The translations under genes and the position numbers were made by a program. 32,930 nt of DNA, from NCBI RefSeq assembly GCF_900096965.1, contig NZ_FMYM01000015.1, forward strand, positions 1 through 32,930, in the 5' to 3' direction. Of the stretch, positions 21,642-30,043 are shown piece after piece (positions within the stretch are counted from its first letter, which is position 1; the number at the start of each line of letters is the position of its first letter). Under the pieces are notes generated by a model. That model ran no database searches. It was not told the origin of the DNA and worked only from the letters and a program-made list of their open reading frames with translations. Source of the DNA: Shouchella lonarensis (GTDB lineage Bacteria > Bacillota > Bacilli > Bacillales > Bacillaceae_D).

Positions 21642-22910
21642 ATGGGAGACAATCAAAAACAAAGCGCAATCATTGTCGGGATAGATTTACCTGGAACAAA
21701 TGATTTAGTGTATGAAATGCAAGAGTTAGATCACCTTACAGAAGCGCTTGACCTAGAGACGATTGGACAGCTAACCCAAAAGTTGTCGGTGCCAAATCGT
21801 GCAACCTATATTGGTAAAGGCAAAGTGAGGGAGTTACAGGCGATGTGCGAAGTAGGTGAAGCGACAATCGTTGTCTTTAATGATGAATTATCTCCGTCGC
21901 AAATAAGAAATCTGGAAAGTCTGCTAGAAGTGACTGTGTATGATCGAACGATGCTTGTGGTGGATATTTTTGCAAAAAGAGCGCAGACAAAAGAAGCACA
22001 AATGCAAGTATTACTTGCCCAATCACAGTATTTATTGCCGCGGCTTGTTGGCATGCGGGCCTCGTTAAGCCGTCAAGGTGGGAGTGGCGTAGGGTTAGCG
22101 ACACGAGGTGGGGGAGAGACGAAACTAGAACTTGATCGTCGTAAAATTGAAACACGTATGCAAAGTTTAAAACGGGATCTTGCAAAAGTGGATGAACAGC
22201 GTGAAGAACAACGTAAGAAGCGCAAAAAACAGATGACGCCACTTGTAGCACTTGTAGGCTATACAAACGCCGGAAAGTCTTCATTAATGAATGCCATCTT
22301 ACGTTATACACAACAATCTATTGAGAAGGCAGTGTTAGAAAAAGACATGTTGTTTGCGACACTTGATACATCCGTACGGCAAGTATCGTTAAATCAGCAG
22401 CACGCCTTTTTTCTGGCGGATACAGTCGGTTTTGTATCTAAATTACCTCATCATTTAGTGAAAGCTTTCCGGTCCACGTTGTCTGAGGCAAAAGATGCAG
22501 ATTTGCTGCTGCATGTCGTTGATTACACCCATGAGCATTATTTAGAGATGATGAAGACAACGGATGAAACGCTTGCTTCACTTGGGATTGACCAGCCACG
22601 GCTGCACATCTTTAATAAAATTGACCAAGTTCCTAAGGAAGTGCCACGTATACATGAAAATGAACTATTTTTATCGGCAAAAACGGGGGAAGGATTGCCA
22701 CATTTATTTAAGAGGATAGAAGAACTACTGTACGGATGTGATGTGACAGAAACATTTTTAATACCATACAATAAGCCGGACATATTTGCTGAGGTTCATC
22801 AAGAGACAGTTGTACAGTCGGTGTTAAAAGAAGATGACGGATGGCGTGTTCAAGCGCTCTTGCGTCATTCTGAAGTGGACAAATGGAAAGATTATCAATC
22901 AAAAACATGA
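21642..22910 (+). CDS. hflX: GTPase HflX
   Basis: This 422-residue protein has the HflX layout. An N-terminal domain includes NRATYIGKGKVRELQAMC and FNDELSPSQIRNLESLL, followed by the Gly-rich linker LSRQGGSGVGLATRGGGETK and a coiled coil (about 165-200). The G domain has G1 GYTNAGKS (206-213), G3 DTVGF, G4 NKID and G5 SAKTG, and a short C-terminal domain follows. HflX binds the 50S ribosomal subunit and splits or rescues stalled or heat-damaged ribosomes. SD GGGAGG 6 bases before ATG 21642; an overlapping ATG at 21638 is out of frame. Confidence 0.95.
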   Translation: MGDNQKQSAIIVGIDLPGTNDLVYEMQELDHLTEALDLETIGQLTQKLSVPNRATYIGKGKVRELQAMCEVGEATIVVFNDELSPSQIRNLESLLEVTVYDRTMLVVDIFAKRAQTKEAQMQVLLAQSQYLLPRLVGMRASLSRQGGSGVGLATRGGGETKLELDRRKIETRMQSLKRDLAKVDEQREEQRKKRKKQMTPLVALVGYTNAGKSSLMNAILRYTQQSIEKAVLEKDMLFATLDTSVRQVSLNQQHAFFLADTVGFVSKLPHHLVKAFRSTLSEAKDADLLLHVVDYTHEHYLEMMKTTDETLASLGIDQPRLHIFNKIDQVPKEVPRIHENELFLSAKTGEGLPHLFKRIEELLYGCDVTETFLIPYNKPDIFAEVHQETVVQSVLKEDDGWRVQALLRHSEVDKWKDYQSKT

Positions 22911-22940
22911 TGCGCTTTTTTTAGCGTGCATCATGTTTTT
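22901..22940. terminator. Bidirectional terminator between hflX and the 52-aa gene
   Basis: AAAAACATGATGC (22901-22913) pairs exactly with GCATCATGTTTTT (22928-22940). It includes the hflX stop codon and closely abuts the stop of the convergent small gene. Confidence 0.9.
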
Positions 22941-23079
22941 TTCGTAAATTTTCTTTTGCCTTTTGGATCGTGTCATCATCATACCAGTGACTGTACGTTA
23001 AAATATGACGTGACAGTCGGCGGTTAGCGATTTCTGTATGTGTTTGGTATTGTGTTGTGTTAAGGCGTGCTAAGTTCAT
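22921..23079 (-). CDS. Small hypothetical protein (52 aa)
   Basis: The frame starts MNLARLNTTQYQTHTEIANR and ends LRKKHDAR; it is basic with no membrane segment. I do not recognise it. The support is a clear SD AAAGGAG about 10 bases before ATG 23079, its fit against a shared terminator, and a composition unlike a shadow frame. It contains an aromatic patch YSHWYDDD followed by a helix of alternating charge. It lies just downstream of the iron permease gene on the same strand, 78 bases away, so it may be read from the same iron-starvation message. Confidence 0.5.
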   Translation of the reverse strand: MNLARLNTTQYQTHTEIANRRLSRHILTYSHWYDDDTIQKAKENLRKKHDAR

Positions 23080-23157
23080 AAGAGAGACGCTCCTTTTTAC
23101 TGTTATCATTGCCAAAAGGAGGATTTTTAAACAAAATTAAATGTGATTTTTCATACG

Positions 23158-24831
23158 TTAATACTTTTTTAGCAAATACCGTAGTGGAATGAGTGAAACA
23201 AGAATGATGAGTAGTGCTGTAGGCGCGGCCTGTGCATACATTGCTTCACTTGTATCTACCCATATTCGTACGGCGAGTGTATCAAATCCAGGTGGTCGGA
23301 GTAAGAGAGTGGCTGGTAACTCCTTCATCGCACTGACAAATACGAGTGCACCGCCGGCAAGGATTCCCGGCAATACAGACGGAATAATCACAGTCAACAT
23401 CACTTTCCATGGTGGTTGCCCAAGACTACGTGCAGCTTCATCTATTCGTGGTGAAATAAGCCGTAACGAAGCATCGGTGGCTTGCATCGATTGAGGTAAG
23501 AACCGAATAATGAAGGCAAAGGCGATTAAATAGAAGGTGTTATATAAAATAGGCACATATTGATTAAATAAAAAGATCACACCGATTGCAACAATGACAC
23601 CCGGTAAAGCATAACCAGCATAGCTCAGCTTCGCAATAAAATAAGAAATGGTTGTTGGGTAGCGGGACCGTAAATAAACAACTGGTAAAGACAAAAACAT
23701 ACACGACAAAGCAGCTAGCGCCGAAACTTTGAGGCTGTTGAATCCGTATGTCCAAAATTTTGTATCAAGCACCCCATCACCAATGCCAATCATTGTCCAG
23801 TAAAGTAGGACTGCAATGGGCAACAGAACAGAGAGCGAAAAGATCAGAAAAACAAAAACAAAAGCAATCCATGTCCACTTTCCTAAAGAAAGCCGCTTAG
23901 GAGGTTGAAAGCTGTTTGTTGTTTGATAATAATGGCGATTTTTCCGAGTGCGTGTTTCAATCCACAGGATGATTAATGTAAGGATGATCAGCACGAGACT
24001 GAGTACGGTTGCTGAGAGGTGATCGTAGCTGCTCATCTGATAATAAATAGCGGCAGTAAATGTTGTGTATCGCAACATGGCAATCGCCCCGAAATCAGAT
24101 AAGACATATAAAGCAATGAGAATCGCCCCAGCACCGATCGCAGGTCGTAAAAACGGTAAATTCACTTTAAAGAAAATATGTTTTGTTGACATGCCTTGTG
24201 CACGGGCGACTTCTTCAAAGTTGCGATTCATCTTGCGTAACGCTGCACTTGTAATTAAGTAGACATATGGATACGTAAACAACGTTAAAATAAAACAGAC
24301 GCCCCAAAAGGTGTACAAATCAATTGGATATTCGCCGAATCGTTCAGAAAGCCATGCAGAATCACGCCAATACCGCCAAAGCCAGCCTCGGGGTCCGAAA
24401 ATAATGATGTATGCGACGGCACCGACATAAGGTGGAATGACTAAAGGTAAAGCGAGCAGCCACTGCCACGTTTTATACCCGGGTAAATGTGTACGATGTA
24501 CAAACCAAGCAAGGGAAACGCCAATTAAACAGGCGAAGAATGTTACAAGCAATGTGAGCGACAGTGTATTCCAAAGGAGGTGGGGTACACGTGTGTCCAG
24601 TAAACGTAACCAATTATCTGTACCTGCAAGTAATGCTTCTAGCGTGACGTACACGATAGGGATCGCCATAATAAGTGCTGTGATCATAGCAAGACCAAAT
24701 AAGACAGGCCCAGGTGGCGCACCATGCCACAAGTTCAGCCAATACTTTTTCACGAAAACAAGCGAGGTTGACAGGCGTTGCCTGCATACCTCGCTTGTTG
24801 TGTGTTTTTTGTTATGATTTTTTTTATTCAT
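23158..24831 (-). CDS. fbpB: Ferric iron ABC transporter, permease (FbpB-like)
   Basis: This 557-residue permease is a fused two-domain type with about 12 membrane segments. Each half carries an EAA loop that docks on the ATPase: EVARAQGMSTKHIFFKVNLP (first half) and EAARSLGQPPWKVMLTVIIP (second half). This architecture is that of Fe3+ (FbpB/SfuB) permeases, and the flanking fbpA and fbpC agree. ATG 24831 lies 10 bases after AGGAGA. The first 40 residues are polar and atypical, and they are encoded across a large hairpin (24758-24798). A GTG at residue 30 (VKKYWLNLW) would give the usual family start but lacks an SD. It is likely transcribed from the Fur-controlled promoter before fbpA. Confidence 0.9.
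   Translation of the reverse strand: MNKKNHNKKHTTSEVCRQRLSTSLVFVKKYWLNLWHGAPPGPVLFGLAMITALIMAIPIVYVTLEALLAGTDNWLRLLDTRVPHLLWNTLSLTLLVTFFACLIGVSLAWFVHRTHLPGYKTWQWLLALPLVIPPYVGAVAYIIIFGPRGWLWRYWRDSAWLSERFGEYPIDLYTFWGVCFILTLFTYPYVYLITSAALRKMNRNFEEVARAQGMSTKHIFFKVNLPFLRPAIGAGAILIALYVLSDFGAIAMLRYTTFTAAIYYQMSSYDHLSATVLSLVLIILTLIILWIETRTRKNRHYYQTTNSFQPPKRLSLGKWTWIAFVFVFLIFSLSVLLPIAVLLYWTMIGIGDGVLDTKFWTYGFNSLKVSALAALSCMFLSLPVVYLRSRYPTTISYFIAKLSYAGYALPGVIVAIGVIFLFNQYVPILYNTFYLIAFAFIIRFLPQSMQATDASLRLISPRIDEAARSLGQPPWKVMLTVIIPSVLPGILAGGALVFVSAMKELPATLLLRPPGFDTLAVRIWVDTSEAMYAQAAPTALLIILVSLIPLRYLLKKY
24758..24798 (-). repeat. Terminator-like hairpin inside the 5' end of fbpB
   Basis: ACAAGCGAGGT and ACCTCGCTTGT form an 11-bp perfect outer stem. 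A 3-base internal loop, a second 5-bp stem CAGGC/GCCTG and a GTT loop follow. On the coding (minus) strand the hairpin is followed by TTTTCGTG. It lies about 33-73 bases into the fbpB frame. Confidence 0.65.
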
Positions 24832-24916
24832 GTGCAACTCTCTCCTACATATAAGGAATGATTAGACGGCATCACAACGGTACGTACGCCTCCATTGTAC
24901 ACTCCTGTAAGAAATG

Positions 24917-25993
24917 CTACAAATCGAGATCAAGACCAGCTTTCTCAATTAATTGGCGTGTGTCTTCCCAAACTTCACCAAGTTGATTGAGCGGCATATC
25001 ATGGGTTTTGTAATCTTTAATAGATGCTGCGCCTTCAGGTGCTTCAACGTCTGGGTTAATTGGTACTTCTAAAGAGTCGTATGAGAATGCCTGTTGATTT
25101 TCTGGAAGAAGAATCCACTCTAAAAACTTCTGGGCGTTATTATGATTGGGTGCACCTTTAACGAGGCCAACACCGGCGGCGTTAACAACCGCTCCCATCT
25201 CGTCATCGCCTTGGTCTGGATAAATGACCCCAACGTTGTTATCTGTTGTTTCGCGAAGTTGTTGGTGGTAATAATAGTTGTTCACAAGTCCAAATGTAAA
25301 TTCTCCTGCACCAACGGCGCGGCGAATGTCGCCGTGTCCTTCTAAGATGACGCCGGCATTGTCTTTCACTGCGGCAATCCACTCGGTTGTCTTGTCATCG
25401 CCCCACTCTTTACGTAGCGCAGAAACATGACCGACCATCCCGCTGTTTCCACCGCGAGTAATAGCGAATTGGCCTTTCCATTTTTCATCGGTCAAGTCTT
25501 CAATTTTTTTCGGCATATCTTCTTCTGTGATTAAGTCTTTATTATACATTAAAACGCGGGTCCGTGCAGACAGGGCAAACCAAGCGTTATCATCAGCGCG
25601 ATAGCGTTCATCAATGGTATCAATTCCCTTTGGATTCGCGCCCTCAAGTAAACCTTCTAAATGTAAATGTTCAAGTGCACCAATGTCATTAGAAATGAAA
25701 ATATCTCCTTGTACATTACCGGCTTCTGCTTTAATCCGGTTTAACGCATTGTCACCTGCATGTAACGCCTGAACTTCTATGCCGGTGTCTTTCTCGAACT
25801 TCTCCAGCAAGCTGTCAACAAACGTTTCATTACGTGAAGAATAAACAACGAGCGAGCTTGTTTCTTCTTTGTTTGCTTCCTTAGGCGTTTCTTTACCTTC
25901 TTCTTTATTTTCATCACCAGCGCCACATGCTGCTAACATCAGTGCAATTGCACCTGTGAAGCATAGTGATACCGGCTTCATTTTTTTCAACAT
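24917..25993 (-). CDS. fbpA: Ferric iron ABC transporter, substrate-binding lipoprotein (FbpA-like)
   Basis: The protein is 358 residues. It has a lipoprotein signal with lipobox LAAC (about residues 20-23), an acidic linker rich in Glu and Lys, then a periplasmic-binding fold from SLVVYSSRNETFVDSLLEKF. NNYYYHQQL carries the adjacent Tyr residues that bind Fe3+ in this family, and the early Arg and His of the fold are present. It is anchored outside the membrane and hands Fe3+ to the permease FbpB. ATG 25993 follows AAAGGGGA by about 9 bases. A promoter with a Fur box in its spacer lies 62-90 bases upstream. Confidence 0.92.
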   Translation of the reverse strand: MLKKMKPVSLCFTGAIALMLAACGAGDENKEEGKETPKEANKEETSSLVVYSSRNETFVDSLLEKFEKDTGIEVQALHAGDNALNRIKAEAGNVQGDIFISNDIGALEHLHLEGLLEGANPKGIDTIDERYRADDNAWFALSARTRVLMYNKDLITEEDMPKKIEDLTDEKWKGQFAITRGGNSGMVGHVSALRKEWGDDKTTEWIAAVKDNAGVILEGHGDIRRAVGAGEFTFGLVNNYYYHQQLRETTDNNVGVIYPDQGDDEMGAVVNAAGVGLVKGAPNHNNAQKFLEWILLPENQQAFSYDSLEVPINPDVEAPEGAASIKDYKTHDMPLNQLGEVWEDTRQLIEKAGLDLDL

Positions 25994-26054
25994 AAATGAT
26001 TTCCCCTTTGTTTATGTATTGCAGGTCAAAAAACGTTCCGACCGTACGCTTGTT

Positions 26055-26083
26055 AGTATAACGATAATGATAATCATTGTCAA
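26055..26083 (-). promoter_or_regulatory. Fur-controlled promoter of fbpA-fbpB
   Basis: On the minus strand TTGACA (26083-26078), 17 bases, TATACT (26060-26055). The plus-strand sequence GATAATGATAATCATTGTC at 26063-26081 matches the 19-bp Fur consensus at all but one position and fills the spacer, so Fur-Fe would block RNA polymerase. Confidence 0.88.
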
Positions 26084-26178
26084 TTGAAATGAAGAAAAAC
26101 TTGAAAATGTCAATTTACGGAAGTTTTTGGGCATGAAAAAGCTTGTCAGCCCAATTTTACGACAAAATGTAGGTCTTT

Positions 26179-27234
26179 TTATTCAACGAGTGCAACAAGT
26201 TCTGGTTGAATATCAAAAGAAACGGTCGAGCCAATATTGACATCTTGTTCCATAGGTGCGTAGAGTACAATCGGTTCAGTGAATTCTGTTGTATCGCCAA
26301 GCGTCACTAAGACTTCTTGGTATTCACCACTATAAGTAACGCGGGTGACTTTGCCCGTGTAACGACCTCGTTCAGCTAACCTACATCCTTCTGGTCGAAT
26401 AGAGACATTTACATCTTCAAGCATGACTTCAGATTGTGATGGTAGACAAACACGTCCAATGTTTGTCTCGACATGACGCATATCTGCACACAATTTACCT
26501 GAGAGTAGGTTGGTTTTTCCAACAAATTGAGCAACAAAACAATTTTTAGGGCAACGATACATCTCGCGAGGGGTGTCAATTTGCTGTATTTCTCCTTCGT
26601 TCATGACAACGACACGATCGGCAACGGCAAAGGCATCTTTTTGATCATGTGTCACAATGAGGGCAGTTGCTGCTGCTTTTTGGAGAATGGTCATAATGTC
26701 ATAACGCATCTTCTCCCGTAAACCGGCGTCTAAGTTACTGAACGGTTCATCCATTAAGATGACATGAGGTCTAGGTGCAAGGGCGCGCGCTAAAGCAACG
26801 CGCTGTTGTTGCCCACCAGAAAGTTCGTGTGGATAACGATCAGCGTAATCGGTTAAACCAACAAGTGCAAGCACTTCTTTGACACGGGATTGTTTGTCCC
26901 TTGTTCGCCACTTTGTCAAACCAAACATAATATTTTTAGCAATTGATAAATGAGGAAACAGCGCATAGTCTTGAAAAACCATGCCGATCCCGCGTTTTTC
27001 TGGAGGGGTTGTTTGAAACTGGTCGTAAACAATTTGTCCACCAATCGTAATTTTCCCGTATGTTGGCTGTTCAAATCCAGCAATCATGCGAAGTGTCGTT
27101 GTTTTACCGCACCCGCTCGGTCCAAGAAGTGCGATAATTTCCCCACGCTCAATCATTAAATCAATGGCGGTGACGGCAGGTCGGACAGCACGTGGAAATG
27201 TTTTCGATACTTGATGTAAGTGTATAAAGCTCAT
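26179..27234 (-). CDS. fbpC: Ferric iron ABC transporter, ATPase (FbpC-like)
   Basis: The protein is 351 residues. It has an ABC domain with Walker A GPSGCGKTT, Q-loop MVFQDYALFPH, signature LSGGQQQRVALARAL, Walker B VILMDEPFSNLD and H-loop IVTHDQ. After it comes a TOBE-type C-terminal domain (about 240-351) with SIRPEGCRL, the usual MalK/FbpC-like regulatory fold. It powers Fe3+ uptake with FbpA and FbpB. SD GGAGG six bases before ATG 27234. It has its own Fur-controlled promoter and precedes fbpA in the direction of transcription, with about 185 bases between them. Confidence 0.9.
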   Translation of the reverse strand: MSFIHLHQVSKTFPRAVRPAVTAIDLMIERGEIIALLGPSGCGKTTTLRMIAGFEQPTYGKITIGGQIVYDQFQTTPPEKRGIGMVFQDYALFPHLSIAKNIMFGLTKWRTRDKQSRVKEVLALVGLTDYADRYPHELSGGQQQRVALARALAPRPHVILMDEPFSNLDAGLREKMRYDIMTILQKAAATALIVTHDQKDAFAVADRVVVMNEGEIQQIDTPREMYRCPKNCFVAQFVGKTNLLSGKLCADMRHVETNIGRVCLPSQSEVMLEDVNVSIRPEGCRLAERGRYTGKVTRVTYSGEYQEVLVTLGDTTEFTEPIVLYAPMEQDVNIGSTVSFDIQPELVALVE

Positions 27235-27286
27235 AAGGAACCTCCGAAGTGACGATCAATGTTGGTGCTGTGTATGTATAAGAAGA

Positions 27287-27340
27287 TGAGAATGATTTTC
27301 ATTCTGAATGGATTATAGCACATGAAAGCAGTTGCTGCAA
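27287..27340 (-). promoter_or_regulatory. Fur-controlled promoter of fbpC
   Basis: On the minus strand TTGCAG (27340-27335), 17 bases, TATAAT (27317-27312) preceded by TGC (extended -10). TGAGAATGATTTTCA (27287-27301) fits the 7-1-7 Fur box and lies at the expected transcription start. Confidence 0.8.
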
Positions 27341-27505
27341 ACGCTACAATATGGAAGGCGTGATCAAAAACATGGTGTTAGTTGGACGAGCCAGCATGTT
27401 TTAGTAAGGCGGTCATTATTTGGTACAGTACGCAGTTTTTACTGCATGATGTGGTGTATGTCTCTAACGTGCTTCCTCATACTAAACAAAAAGGAGGGGG
27501 AATGC

Positions 27506-27991
27506 ATGACTGTCATCACGACATTACCGGCAAAGAGAAAAGAAAAGCAACAGTTGTTTGAGCGAAAGATGCTAAGGCAACTATCACTTGACGAATTAGA
27601 GCGTGATATTCATCAATGTTTTCGACCATTGCTATCTTTGCAATGCACCAGTCGAAAGATGAATGCTGGTGCTGTTTCAAAAAATCAGTCGGTTCAAGCG
27701 TACCCATTTTTATTAGATCAGTGTTTAGACACGGTGATTGACGCATATTTATTAGGTGCTACGCATGGACGATTTGGTTTTTACGGGGAAACAGTGTGTG
27801 AGGCAAAAGAGCGATGTGATATTGAACGAGAAGTATTTGTTCATGGTCTATGTGCTGCATTAATGGGATGGGCCGATGAACCAAAAGAACGCTATGAACT
27901 TTTCTTAGGAGCAACGGAACCTTTAATTGATCGCTGGTGGAATAAAGGGTTTCAAGAAGGTAAAAAAGCTTATCGTTTACGGTTGTATTAG
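27506..27991 (+). CDS. ybaK: YbaK-like protein (DUF2521 type)
   Basis: This 161-residue cytosolic protein has a basic N-terminus (LPAKRKEKQQLFERKMLRQL) and a helical body containing GATHGRFGFYGETVCEAKER and RWWNKGFQEGKKAYRLRLY. It stands directly before cwlD, where B. subtilis has ybaK, and its length is similar; the assignment rests mainly on position and general likeness. Function is not known. ATG 27506 has AAGGAGGGG about 8 bases upstream. The gap to cwlD is 59 bases. Confidence 0.65.
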   Translation: MTVITTLPAKRKEKQQLFERKMLRQLSLDELERDIHQCFRPLLSLQCTSRKMNAGAVSKNQSVQAYPFLLDQCLDTVIDAYLLGATHGRFGFYGETVCEAKERCDIEREVFVHGLCAALMGWADEPKERYELFLGATEPLIDRWWNKGFQEGKKAYRLRLY

Positions 27992-28050
27992 TAAAGAATA
28001 ATTTGTCCCACTTCCTCGTATATATGAGTGAGGACAAGGGGGACAATGGT

Positions 28051-28791
28051 GTGACAAAATATAAATGGTTTATATTTGTGAGTGCAATGGCAGTTGCGAT
28101 CGTATTGTTTTGGTTTCAAGCTGATCGATCATCAAATGGGTCGCCTACCACTTGGCACATGCCATTATCAGGAAAAGTCATTGTGCTTGATCCAGGGCAT
28201 GGCGGGATAGATGGTGGTGCTACTTCAAAATCTGGGTTGATCGAGAAAGAAGTGACGCTTGCTGTTGCTTTAAAACTTCGTGATTATTTACAGGAAGCAG
28301 GCGCGCTTGTTTTTATGACAAGGGAAGAGGATATGGATTTAGCCGACGAAGATGTAGTAAAAATACGGCGTCGTAAGGTGCAGGATTTGAAGCGTCGTGT
28401 TCAAGTTGTCAATGAATCGAGCGCTGACTTGTTTGTTTCTATTCATATGAACGCGATTCCATCGCCTAAGTGGCGTGGTGCACAAACTTTTTATCATTTA
28501 AAAGAACACAAAAATGCGGAGCTCGCAACGTTGATCCAAGACGAATTGAGGAACCAGTTAGAAAATACGAAACGACACGCAAAGCCCATCCACCATGTAT
28601 ACTTACTGAAAGAAGCCAAAATCCCCGGTGTATTAGTAGAGGCTGGATTTTTATCGAATCCTGATGAGGCAAGGCTTTTGGAGACAGAAGAATATCAACG
28701 CAAATTGGCTGCTTCAATTTATACAGGCATGTTACGGTTTGTATCAGGGGAGGTTGTTGAGGAGCAAACGAAGGGTATGGAAACGAAGTAA
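28051..28791 (+). CDS. cwlD: N-acetylmuramoyl-L-alanine amidase CwlD (spore cortex)
   Basis: The protein is 246 residues. It has an N-terminal membrane/signal segment (about 6-23), then an Amidase_3 domain. Zinc ligands are H50 in VLDPGHGG, E65 in LIEKE and H132 in VSIHMNA; the catalytic E197 is in VEAGFLSNP. CwlD acts outside the inner forespore membrane and removes peptide side chains so that PdaA can make muramic-delta-lactam, the mark recognised by cortex-lytic enzymes. GTG 28051 is chosen because GGGGG lies 8 bases upstream, and it gives the usual length (B. subtilis about 237). Confidence 0.93.
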   Translation: MTKYKWFIFVSAMAVAIVLFWFQADRSSNGSPTTWHMPLSGKVIVLDPGHGGIDGGATSKSGLIEKEVTLAVALKLRDYLQEAGALVFMTREEDMDLADEDVVKIRRRKVQDLKRRVQVVNESSADLFVSIHMNAIPSPKWRGAQTFYHLKEHKNAELATLIQDELRNQLENTKRHAKPIHHVYLLKEAKIPGVLVEAGFLSNPDEARLLETEEYQRKLAASIYTGMLRFVSGEVVEEQTKGMETK

Positions 28792-28833
28792 GTGAAAAAT
28801 AAGTTGTAGTGAGTGATTTCTGCTTAAGGAATA

Positions 28834-28842
28834 TGCTATACT
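28834..28842 (+). promoter_or_regulatory. Extended -10 promoter of salA
   Basis: TGC-TATACT, with TATACT at 28837-28842, and a leader of about 67 bases containing a small hairpin CTCTT-TTA-AAGAG. No clear -35. Confidence 0.45.
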
Positions 28843-28916
28843 TGGTCACGATAGCAGTGTATAGACAAAGCTCTTTTAAAGAGAACAGCTGCAATTTGTA
28901 TAGGGTGGTGGCTCTC

Positions 28917-29972
28917 GTGACCGAGAAAGAAATTTTGGCAGCGCTTAAGCGTATAAAAGACCGTGATTTAAATAAAAGCATTGTTGATACAGGCGGTGTA
29001 CGACAGTTGAAAAATAAAGATGGCAACGTCAGCTTGAAAATTGCATTAGCGAAAACAGGCACAGCAGAGCAAATGCAAGTACAACAAGAGATTGTGAATG
29101 TGTTAAAGAGCGAAGGGGCCAAATCGGTTGGTTTACGATTTGAAACATTATCTGAGGAAGAATTAGAAAAATTTGGTGGCGCGACGGCGTCGCCGTATAG
29201 TGGACCGTCATTGCTCGCGCCAACAAGTAAGACGACATTTATTACAGTGGCGAGTGGAAAAGGCGGCGTAGGCAAGTCCACAGTCTCTGTGAATGTAGCA
29301 GTAGCACTTGCGCGACAAGGGAAAAAAGTGGGTATAATTGATGCAGATATTTATGGTTTTAGTGTACCTGACATGATGGGAATTGAAACGCGCCCTAAAG
29401 TGGTTGGGAAGCGGATATATCCCGTGGAACGTTTTGGGGTCAAAGTGATTTCAATGGGCTTTTTTGTTGAAGATAATGCCCCGGTCATTTGGCGTGGTCC
29501 GATGCTCGGAAAAATGATTAACCAATTCTTTTCTGAGTGTGAGTGGGGCGATCTCGATTATTTAGTGCTTGACCTGCCACCTGGCACAGGCGATGTCGCA
29601 TTAGATTTACATGCAATGTTACCGGAATCTAAAGAATTACTTGTTACAACGCCCCATGCAACCGCTGCATTTGTTGCTGCACGCGCTGGCGCAATGGCAA
29701 TTAAGACGCATCATGAAATGTTAGGTGTTGTCGAGAATATGTCTTATTTCCAAAGCGAGAAAACAGGTGAGAAGGAATATGTGTTTGGCAAAGGTGGCGG
29801 TGAACGACTGGCTGAGGAGTTGAAAACGGAGTTGTTGGCGAAAATTCCACTCGGACAACCTAAAGTGAATGAAGAAGATTTTGCGCCCTCCATTTACGAC
29901 ATCGCTCATCCAATTGGGCAAATTTATAATGACTTAGCAATCCGCATGATAGAAAAGACGCGTCATGTTTAA
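28917..29972 (+). CDS. salA: Mrp/SalA family P-loop ATPase
   Basis: This 351-residue protein has an N-terminal MIP18/DUF59 domain (about 1-90) and a ParA/Mrp domain with deviant Walker A ASGKGGVGKSTVSV and DADIYGFSVPDMMG. In B. subtilis SalA (YbaL) represses scoC and so raises exoprotease expression; Mrp relatives carry Fe-S clusters. The C-x-x-C pair of Fe-S-carrying Mrp/ApbC proteins is not seen: the region after NMSYF reads QSEKTGEKEYVFGKGGG. GTG 28917 has AGGGTGG 8 bases upstream and gives the family length of about 352. Position between cwlD and gerD supports orthology to salA. Confidence 0.9.
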   Translation: MTEKEILAALKRIKDRDLNKSIVDTGGVRQLKNKDGNVSLKIALAKTGTAEQMQVQQEIVNVLKSEGAKSVGLRFETLSEEELEKFGGATASPYSGPSLLAPTSKTTFITVASGKGGVGKSTVSVNVAVALARQGKKVGIIDADIYGFSVPDMMGIETRPKVVGKRIYPVERFGVKVISMGFFVEDNAPVIWRGPMLGKMINQFFSECEWGDLDYLVLDLPPGTGDVALDLHAMLPESKELLVTTPHATAAFVAARAGAMAIKTHHEMLGVVENMSYFQSEKTGEKEYVFGKGGGERLAEELKTELLAKIPLGQPKVNEEDFAPSIYDIAHPIGQIYNDLAIRMIEKTRHV

Positions 29973-29992
29973 ATGTCATAAATATTTATAGT

Positions 29993-30032
29993 AAAGAAAT
30001 CCCCATTGTATGTAAATCATGGGGATTTCTTT
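29993..30032. terminator. Bidirectional terminator between salA and gerD
   Basis: AAAGAAATCCCCAT (29993-30006) pairs exactly with ATGGGGATTTCTTT (30019-30032). A 14-bp stem with A/T-rich ends, fitting both convergent genes. Confidence 0.9.
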
Positions 30033-30043
30033 CGGTAAATGAA

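Noticed and set aside
26084-26178. Terminator between fbpC and fbpA
   Set aside because: Only a 5-bp TTGTC/GACAA stem followed by GC and T5 was found on the minus strand; too weak to call.
28466-29281. Long open frame of 271 codons on the minus strand
   Set aside because: It lies antisense across cwlD and salA, both clearly real, has no SD, and its composition is that of a shadow frame.
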